From: Macrotis lagotis
Lineage: Eukaryota > Chordata > Mammalia > Peramelemorphia > Peramelidae
DNA length: 64,000 nt
Reading direction: 5' to 3'
Assembly: GCF_037893015.1 (NCBI RefSeq)
Contig: NC_133665.1
Coordinates: 193,284,309-193,348,308 of the forward strand
This document shows positions 1 through 10,300 of this stretch, one piece after another; position 1 is the stretch's first letter, and every line of letters starts with the position of its first letter. A program made the translations under genes and the position numbers. Under the pieces are notes generated by a model that saw only the letters and a program-made list of their open reading frames with translations, was not told where the DNA came from and made no database searches.

Positions 1-141
1 GGGAAGATCTCTGTCTCCAGAGCCGATGCTGTCCTCTGACTCTGCTCTTGGAACCCCGGTCCTTTGAAATTTTCCAGGCTTTGGGCTGTCCTCACTAACA
101 TCACTTTCTTTGACTTCCAGACTAGGCGAGGAAGCACACAC
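1..141 (-). CDS. ANLN: ANLN coding exon 11 (partial, cut by window edge)
   Basis: Residues 581-627, then the window ends inside the exon. After the acceptor tttctcag|GTG it reads [19 protein letters not shown], then [18 protein letters not shown] and [10 protein letters not shown], matching human [29 protein letters not shown]. Short, but the match is unmistakable. Confidence 0.93.
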   Translation of the reverse strand, partial: MCASSPSLEVKESDVSEDSPKPGKFQRTGVPRAESEDSIGSGDRDLP

Positions 142-3100
142 CTGAGAAAGAGCACAAGAGATGGCAATGAACCTCGAACACAGCTCAAACTCCAGCTGAA
201 GGAGTCTGTTCACAGAACAATCAGCTCTTTTCTATCCTTCCCAACAAAGGCCAGTTCCCCAAAGTTGACTTCCTAAGATAAGCAGCAATGGAACAGGCAA
301 ACTATTTTTTTAATATTCTATTTAAACTTTTCCCCAGCTCCATGCAAAAGAAAGTGTCCACATTTCCTTCCAAATCCTTGAGTTCAAATTCTCCCCCCAA
401 TGAGAAAGCAAGTTAAAAATGTATAGCCCAGAAACTCATTACAGTCAGGATGTAAAAGTAGACAGAACCCCCACCCCACCACCAACAGAGAAACCTCAAG
501 AAAAATAAAGTGAAGAAAAAACAATTTCCTTTCTAGAGAATACTCCCTATTCCGGGAAATATTCAGAGCTGGATAGAAACTGAGGCAAAATTGGCTCTGA
601 AAATTTGGGGAAAAGGTGGTGTCAGCAGCAGGGAGAGGAAGCGCCACCCGGTCCAGGGGCGTCCTTGTCCCCGGCCCCCACATGTCGTGCCAGTGGTCTT
701 GCTCTGGGTGGCCCTGACCACTCCCACTTCTCCACCTCAGGATTACTCACGTTCACTGTCTCTGAAAACGGGGTCAGCAAAGACATGGAGGAAATGTTCA
801 GGGAGTCCTCCGGTTCACCATGGCTGTCTGTGTCCTCACTGCTTTCCCGGGGCTCCGGACCCTCATCATTCTCTTCCAAGACACCACTGAAGATGTCATT
901 GATGACTTTGGAGCTGTTGAGAATCTCTCTGTCGGCCACGCTTCTCTCCCCCTCAAGTACCTCTTCTAGAAAGAAAAGAGCCAGAGACTTCAAGACTGAG
1001 GCGTGACACCACTGGCACAGGACAGGTGGCCGAGAACAGCCAAGGACACTGGCCAAGGAAGGCTGCCTCTGCTCTAGAGTTCCCACAAGACACAACCAAT
1101 GCCGGTGCCCTTGGCTCCCAGAAGATCTCTGCAGAAGCCACTCCACCAGTCCCCCACAGACCCCCAAGAGGAAATGTGGCTCCACGGACCTGTCTGCTCC
1201 TTAGCCTGAGGGTCCAAAGGGACTTTGGGGGATTTTTCCTCTAAGAACAGGGTTATTTTCAAAGGACTAGATGTGGTCATTTCGCTTTCAGGAACGCCTA
1301 GAAAACATGAGAGAAGAGATATCAACCTCATGTCCACACGCAAGTTTTCAAATGGAAAAAAATGCCAAAAGCCCAAAGATTTGGCTTAAACTTTACCATC
1401 TAAGTCCAACTTCCTCGTTCTAAAATCTTTCAAAATAACTCAGATACCCTTGAGGGTTTGCAGAGCCCTTAGCAGACACGCTCTCTCAGGCTCTACCTCA
1501 ATTCACGTGTGTGCATGTAGTAAAGAGGCTCTAATGCCACCATAGATCCAGGGCCAGTCCATCCGGGCAAGGACACTCACCCACAGGCTGGGTGACGCTG
1601 GGAGACTTTATGGGTGTTGGAGATTCCGGAGCCTGTTCCTTCTGGGCAGCAGCCTGTCCTTTTCCTGATAAACCATTCTGGCGTGGGACTTCCTGTGGAA
1701 GATGAAACATGCTTAGAGAAGTTCAGCCACAGTCACAGTTTCAGTCAGCGCCATCTCCTAAATATGAAGTCGATGCCGACAGAAGTCATCTACAGCAAAG
1801 TCCAGACCCCCCTCTGGAGGCCCCGAATTTGGGGCAGGGGGGAAGAGTGACATCTTTATTTTCACTAGTCTGAACTTAGCATTTCCTTCGTTCATTAAAA
1901 GGGCCATTGGAGGCTCCAATAGACCGACTGTTCGCCCAAGGCATCCATGACCAGGCACACCACACACACGTGCAAGCCAACAACTTTCTGATTATTTCCC
2001 TATCAGTCCTAAACTGACCTTCTCCCCTGTGTCTCTCCCACATCTTTTGGTTGAGCTACAAAGAGTCTACAGGGAGCTGACCACCAGCTCCTTGCCCCAG
2101 GCAGGGCTTGGTCCACATGCTCCCACAACAGCTTCTCAAATCTTCCTCTTCTGGCCAGAAGGTGGCAGGAGGGCTCATAGCAACCCAGTATTGACCATCA
2201 GACACTACACTCACCCAATACCTGCTCCTCAATGGAGCCCAAGGTACCCCCACTGTCTAGGTCTTTGAGTCCCATCTCCCAAAACAGCCCCACATCTTTC
2301 TTCTCCATCTCCACACCACCCCCATCCCAGGCCCCTGTGCCCTCCAAGCTATGTCACTGGTCCACCCCAGGTCTTCTGCACACAGCCCTACTCCTTCCCC
2401 TCCATCTTCAGGACTACCAAGAAGCAGGGATAACACCCCAGGAGATTAGTCTGTAACTCTCTTTCTCACAGGACAGCTGAGAAAGAAAGCTTTACTCCCA
2501 GGGGCGGCCATTCTGCCCACCGTGGCCCCTCTGGAGTAGACACACATTGCCCACTGGTGCCATCTCCACATATCCCTCCAAGAATCTAGGGGTTGCCAAG
2601 GCACCAGGAAGCCCCCGAGCAAGAGGGAGGAGTCCAATAAACAAGAAGAGAACAAAAACTGATCCTACCCTCTGACCCAGCAATTCCAATTCTAGGTCTC
2701 TACCCAGAAGAAATCATAAAAACCAAGAAAAGTCCCCCATGTTCCAAAATCTCCACTGCAACTTTTTGTAGAGGCAAAGAATTGGAAACTGAGAAGATAC
2801 CCCTCAATTGGGGAATGGCTGGGGGGTGGTCTATGTATGTGATGGACCCCCTAGTGTTCTCAAAGAAACCATGAGTGGTCAGACCCTAGAGAAGCATGGA
2901 AGGAATTAGAGGAAATGATATTGAGTGGAGGCAGCAGGACCAAGAGAACAGCGTGCAGGTGAGCGGCATTGTGCGCTGTCAACCTGGAGGCTGCGGCTCC
3001 TCTTGGCAGTCCAGAGAAGGAAACAAACTGAGCCAGACCCTACAGAATTTCAACAAACCTACATTCACTTTTTAAACATGTCTCTTCTGTTTCTCTTTCC

Positions 3101-4338
3101 TATCTCCTGATTTCTTTCTTTTCCCTTAATCTAGACTCCTCACACCAGAAATGGATAATGGGTAAATGTGTTTAAACACAGAAGCACACATACAATATTC
3201 ACCAGACTGTTCGCCACCGAGGGGAGGGGGTGGGAGGGGGGAGGGGAAGGCAATTTTTTAAAAAAGTAAAGACTGGAGAGCTCCCTGTAGCCAGACACTC
3301 AGCATCAGCCCCACAGCTCTCTGGGCCACCACCTCATCTCTCACCTCTGTGGCTTCGGTCAGCTTCTTCCTGGTGCCTCCTCCTCGCTCCACTGTCCACA
3401 GGTTGCCCTTGTCCAGACGGCCACGGAGACTAGCGAGCTCTTTCTCTCGTTCCTAAATTCATATCAGACACCCTTAGAGCCGGGCATCCACAGTCCGGCC
3501 CCCCCGCCCCCCCCACACCTCCTGCCTCTCTGATCTACCTGCTTGAGCTGCTGGCTGAAGGTGGTGGAGGAGGGCGCTGCCTTCTGCTTCAACAGCCTCT
3601 CCTGAAGGGCCTTTGTGGTAGGGGTAACCACAGGAGCTCGAGGGGCGGTCGGAGCTGCAGGGCTCGCTCTGCTGTACTCCTGGCAACGTTCCCCAAAACG
3701 CTCCAGGAAAGGTTTGATGCCGGCTCCCCCTGCACGTACAACAGGAAACCCACCAGGTGAGGATGGCAGAGGAGGCCAGGCAGCAGCTCCCCCCGAGCCA
3801 GCCTGAGCAGTGCCCCCCCCCAAAAAGAGGTCCCGCCTTCCCCCACATACCAGGCAGGAGGCTGCCAAGGACAAAAACCCTGAGCCCCTACCCCCCAAAC
3901 AATAGAGGAGTGTGCCGCTGGAGACCTCTTGGAAATAACATCTTTCAAAAGGACTGGATCCCCTCGACTCCTCAGAAATTCATCTCTCCCAACTCACTCG
4001 AGGCTACTGGCCACATAAGGTGCGCAGTCCACAGCAGCTAACCATCCCTTCCCTTCCCAGGCTCAGTGAAAGACCAAACTAAAGCACATCTATTGGTCCA
4101 TCACCTGCTGTCTGAGCATTGCCGCCAGATGGGGTAGGGGATGGTGGAGGACCCTAAGTACCCAGGGTCAAATCCAGTCTCAATCCCTGGGCAAGTCATT
4201 TGGCCTGTCTGCCTCAGTCTCCTCAAGTATAAAATGGGGGGTTAGCAATGGCAGTGCCCTCCCAGACTAGCTGGGACAACCGAGGGTCAGTTTTAATAAA
4301 GCAGCTTCTAACCCTTCAACCACAAAACAACACATACC

Positions 4339-4382
<44 letters not shown>

Positions 4383-7300
4383 ACCCCAGCACAGAAGAGC
4401 CGGTGCTCCTGCCTGGTCTTTCCTTGCACAGGATTCTGTCTGTACAGCAGACACACACTCAGACACATCTGAGCACACACACAAATCTGGGGAGGTCCTG
4501 TTGTAAGCCAGAGTCCCCTCCCTGCATCCTGGGAAGTGGTGACCCCCAGGGACACTGAAGGGTCCTTTAACCTTCCACTCTGAAAGTCCTCTCTCTACCA
4601 GAGGCGCAATTTGAACCCGGGGCTGAGCTCACTAGAACAGACTCGATCACCCCAGGACCTCAGCAGTAGGCTAACCCTGGGGCTTCTGCCCAGTCTGTCT
4701 GTCCATTCACTGACTGATCATTTCTAAGAACGCCTTCAGTTGTGACACAAGAATTGCCTGCCCACCCCTTCATCCCTCTCCCCAGTTGTGAGGCATCATC
4801 ACCTGGTGTGGCAGCCTGGGGCTGTTCTTTCGGAGGAGGCCCCCCAGTTGGCCTCGACGGGTCAGGCTTCACCGGTGCACTTTGCTGAGGAGGGTTCTCA
4901 GGGCGCGGCTGTGGGATCTGCCCCTTCCCAGGTGCGGGGCTGCTGGGAGGGGTTCTGCAGGATTTTTCTGGGGAAGGAGCAACTTCCTGAAAAAATCAAG
5001 TATAGGTGAGGCTTGCCCTGGGCCGAGTCCCTTAGAGTTCTGGCAGACGAGCTGGGTCCTCTTCGTTTCTAGGACACCATCCCCATGACAGCCGCCCCAG
5101 GACCCTCCTACCCAGAGGAGGGCATGTCAAACATCGCACTTCGCTTGGGTCTCAAGGTTCCCTGCCCCCTTAATCCCCTCCCAACTTGGCCAAGCTCTCT
5201 TCTGTCCCTGGCATTGTCCTTCCCTGTGACCGTTCCTCAGATTTACACCCAATGATGCAAAAGTGGGATGAATCACTGACTGGCCCCCCACTCACCAAGC
5301 CACACTCACCCGAGGGCTGCCACAGGCCACCAGCCGATTCCGAGAGGCCTCGTCCGAGCCGGCCGCCGCGGCCCCTGGATCCAGGCGGGAGCAGCCGGGC
5401 GCTCTCTGGCCAACAGAGCGGCTATTGATGGGAGCAGATGCTCCTGTGGAGGAGGAAGCTGGGGACAAACAAGTTGTACCAGGCTGCTCTTGGCCACGGC
5501 TGGGTTTTGCAGATGGACGGCTGAGGTCATCTTCCCAGGAACAAATGGTGGCAGCAAGGTCGGCCAAGCGGCCCCTTCTCCCAAGTGGGGCGGCTGTGGG
5601 CGCATCTGCACGGGGGACAGGGGCCGGACAGGGGGCCGGGCAGGGGTCCTCAAGGACACCATCTGAAAGGAGACAAAGAGCATGGTCCAGGAGGTGCCCA
5701 ACCAACAGGCCTGTGCCTCTGCTGTTCCTCCCCATGCTCCCACACCCCCCTCTATGCCAGTTCTATGGCCCCCTCATGCCAGCTTCAAACACAGACCGGC
5801 TTGGAGCCCTTAGAGTGTGTGTCCTTTCCCTGGCTCTCTCCTGCCTAAGGGCCTTTGACCCAGCTAGGCCCCAAGCCAGGGGTGCCAGCCCTCCCCACCT
5901 CTATCTCAGAAAATCCCTTAAACCTTCAAGACGCCATCTTCTGATCTCCCTCCACTGACCCGAATCTCTTATGCGCACAGGGGTCCCTACACTAGACTTG
6001 AATAGCACGAGCCTGGACAATCAATTAGATTGGCTGTGACTCAAGGTCCCGCCTTCCCAGGGCCCCCCCTGCATCATCTCGTATCCTCAGGGCTCAACAG
6101 GAAGACTCAGCTGAGATCCCAAAGTGTGGGGAGGCAGCGCCAGAAGCAGCTGGTCAACTGTGATCTCTGGCCAGAAGTCCCCTGAGGCCCCAAGAAATGC
6201 TAAAAGGCATCTCCCCCTATGAAGCTCCCAAGCAAAGCGGGAGGTGGCAGGGCTGACACTACTCCTCAAGGGGCAATGGATACTCCACAGGACTAGGTCA
6301 CAAGGCCCCCACACTCTCCCACTTGGGCAAATCATCCCCCTTCTGTCTCTTTTCTCTCCTTTTTTTGAGATGTGGGGGTTGAAAGAGATGACCACTCGGG
6401 ATACAGCCTCAGTGACCTGATCTGCCTAGGAGATCATCTCCACCCTAAAGAGGACAGCTTTCCCAAACCCAGAATGGAAGAAGAAAAAAAAAGCAGGCCC
6501 ATGGCTGCAGCAGGCTTAGCTACCAAGGAGCGGTGTGGAGGCTTTCCAGAGCTCTGAGGGGGAACTCCCCTGAAAATGAAGGACCAGCCTCCATGCCCCT
6601 TGAGGTCCCTTACAACTTCCAGAACAATGGTCCCAAGGCCAGGGAGGTCAGTGTATAACCCAGGGCTCTCAGCCTCCCTGAGGGGCAAAGTCACTTCATG
6701 GACCCCAAAACCTACAGCGGCTGCCACGGGCAGGATCCCCCACCTCCTCAGGCATAAGACAGCAATGGCTTAGTGAAAGGCAAAGCCACCCAGGATGGCG
6801 GCAGGCTCTCCTGCTCGGGCAGCCTAGGGCACCCATTCTTATCAAAGGGATTCCAGTTCCGGTCCAGAACCTGACCCTGACCCCAGCCTCCTCATCTGGG
6901 ACACATGGGTAGCTTTCTACACCTGAGAGCTGGTGGTGGCATCCCCACCGGCAACTCTTTGCAAAGTGGATGTATGAAGGGTCCCATTCTGGCCTCAAAC
7001 CCCAAGCTACCTCTAGTGGAGACTCTCCTGAAAGAGCCCGACTAGGGAGGCTGGTGTGAAGAAGAGGGTTGGGGCCAGGAGGGAAGAGCAGGGTCCCCAG
7101 GGGCCGGGCGTACCGTCACTATCCCAGCCGCGACGCTGCTGCACCAGTCTCTGCATGCGAGTTTTAACAGAAGAGGCCATGGGCACTTCTGTTTTGGCAA
7201 TCTGGAATTCCGCCTCCCCTCCCAGGGGCCGGGGCTCCTCCAGGGGAGCACCAGTCACAGGCGGTGTCAGAGGCTGGGCCTGGGCAGAAAGGTGCTTTGG

Positions 7301-10300
7301 AGAACAAGAATCTGCAGCATGGGAATCCGCCGGCTGTTGATTTTCCAGGCTAGAAGCGGGTGCTTCAGCGTGGTCTGAACAGGGTCGCTTCGAGGGGGAT
7401 GGCTTTGGACGGCTTTCTAGATGGCAAATCAAACTTAGTTTTGAAAAACCCCGTTTCTGGACTGGCTCTCTTTCCTGTGAATTCTCATCTGGCACTTTGA
7501 AGGGAGCAGAATGCTCTGCAGAAGCTCTCCCTCTAATCGTAACTCTTCATGTCCCCACTTAACAGGTGAGGAAACCAAGGCTGAACAGTTCAGTGACTTG
7601 CCCAAGGTCACACAGCTACTAAAGGTCAAGAAATTCTCCCAGGTTGGATCTGCCTGAGAACTACAGTTTGACCTATGCAAATTCGTAACTCTTCTCCCCT
7701 TCTGCCCCCCCCCCAGCCTGAGGCCTGGCCCACAGTGTCTGGGGACCTCTCCCCTTCAGGCCCTTCTCCAGACTGGCCACCTCCCTCAGGTCATGGCCTC
7801 TGGCTGTCTCCTGGCTGATAAACACTCATTTACCAAGGAAGTTGCCACAATCACTTCCCTAAGCTACAGGGCCCGCCTCCTACCTGCTCCAGACCAAGCT
7901 TCCAACCATGGGCTGAGAGGAAAAGGCAAACTCCCTAATCTGGGGGTTGATTCCCTCCCACCCACCCTCACGCCCCCTGGCCTATCAGCCACTGGCCAAA
8001 GCTGATGTCACCTCCAGTCCCTAAGCCTTTATCCAGGTCAGTCTCTTCTCATCTCTACCTGGAAATCCTCCCCAGTTCTACTTCAGAAACCACTTCTTCC
8101 ACTATACTGTCCCTGTTCCTCCCCCAAGTCCCATGTTACACATGGGTACCTGCCCACCCTCCATCCCTCTATGGGTACAAGCTTCCAGAGGGCAGGGGAT
8201 GGTGTTAAAAAAGCATCCTCTCCCCATCATCTGCCTCCAAACAGTAGAATCTTAAGAAACACCCAGGGCTATCACTTAACTAAGGTTGTGCAGCTGTCCC
8301 TGTTCTGACAAGGGAAGCTGAGGGTACGGCCCACCCAGGACTTTACCTTCCCCCTCTCTTGGGGGCAGCTGGTTGTTGGTTTCAGTAAGCGGCTCCCTCG
8401 GTCTCTTGGTCAGGGCCCTGCCGGCCGCCTTAGGTCGCTCAGCCATTTTTTTCTGAAGGTTCTCTCGTCTGGCCCGAGTCCGTTCAAGGAGTTTCTGAGG
8501 AATCAATTCAATAAATGGTCAGGAAAGGACAAGGCCAAAGAATCCCCCAGAGTCTGCAAAAGACCCCAGGCTGGTGAATAAACCCAATCTGTATTTCTGA
8601 AACCAGACCCAGATTCCCAGATACCCCAGGAGACCCTCAAAGGGGCAGAAGAGGCAAAACTGTTGTGTTTAAACCTAGATGAGTCCCATGATGATCCCCA
8701 TTAGATGATCTAATAAAAACTGAAGGGCAACCCTGGGAAGTCTATCAACAGGTACTAAGCTCCTACTGTGCATAGCCCCAAGTGATCATCCCTGCCCTCG
8801 AGGAGCCCACAGTCTACTGGGGAGCCCCCATTCAAACCAATGTTCTCAAACAAAGTGCCCAGGAGATCATGAATGGGGAAAAGATCCTGATACTAAGCAG
8901 CTGGAAGGCAGTAATCAGTCAGGGAGTGAGGTGTAATGGGCCTGCCTGGGAAGATCTTTCAAGGTCAACCAGAACATTTGGTGTTTACTCCTGAAGACTA
9001 CAGGAGTCACTGGGCTTTATGGGGGAATAGGGAATGGTCAGACATCTGCTTTAGGAAAATGACTTTGGAGCTGGGGGAGACTGGAGGCAGGCAGACCCCT
9101 CTCCTCCCCAGCAGATATTCCACTAGCCCAGGCCTGCCCCAGGGTGGGGACTGAGGGTGAGGACGCCGGAGGAAGAAGAGGGAGGGAGGGCTGGAGGAGA
9201 AAGAGGAATCCCAGAAGAATGAGTCCTCTGGCTTAGTGGAGCGAGCTCTGGAACCTGGGAAAGGTTCAGAACCCTTTCCCCCTTGTGATTTTCCTCACTT
9301 TGTCCACCTGAGCTGACCAGCTTCCCTCCCTTCTGTCAAACCCTGGACCAATCATGAGGAAGGCTTCACTTGAGCTGGCCATCCTCAACTGGGCTGAGAA
9401 GAGTAGCTGGGAAACAAACCCTGGGGAGTGGGAGCAATAAGGAATTCTGACTCTCCCACCCAACAAGAGCTCATCTCCATAATGAATGAAGATCCAAGGC
9501 TGAACAGAGGGAGTGAAGGCTCCTGGGATGCTCCTCATCAACCCTGAAGAACTGTGGTCTGTGGACAAGCCCAGGTGGCTGTGGGGCAGTGCTCTGGGCA
9601 AAGTCCTGGCCAGGAGAAGCAAGACCACCAAGACAAAATGTAGGAAATAGGAAGAAAGTTGCCTTTGACCTGGCTCAGCCCAGGAGCCACCCAACGACCC
9701 AAATCACTGACTCCATCAACTTGACCATGCAGTGTCTTTGCAGAAACCATGGAGGGAAAAGATGAAGTTCAAACTTTTGAATGAAGCTCATTTTTAACCC
9801 AACCCCCACCCCCACTGCTGGCCCAACCCCAAGAAACAGCCTTCACACAGCAGGAGCCTAATCAGTGTCGAGTCTCTTCCCCTTACTAGGAAAGGTCCAC
9901 ATTCCAGTCTTTTCAGTTGGAAAATTTCTGGCAGTTTCTCATTACTGTGTGCAGTGTCATATTGAAAGAATGTGACTTTGCCCAACTGTTCCTGTGGAGG
10001 GCCCGGGGAGGCCATGCCCAGGCTGCAGCAGGGCTCTACAGGCCTCTGACTCATCTTTGGCAAAAGCCAAGAAAAGGAGAATTGAGAAAAGGGAAGTGAG
10101 GACCTGCCTGCCCCACCCTTCTCCAGCCCCTGCCCTTGCCCTAGCCCCAGTCCTAGCCCCTGCCCCTGCCTAACCACTAACTACACATGTATTTGGTCAT
10201 CAGGGTGACAGCCTGGATTTCAGACTTTTGGAGAAGAAGGGAAGGAGGAGGTGGAGAGGGTGGAGGGTTGGTAGGTCTCAAGATGGTGGAGTCATTCCAC

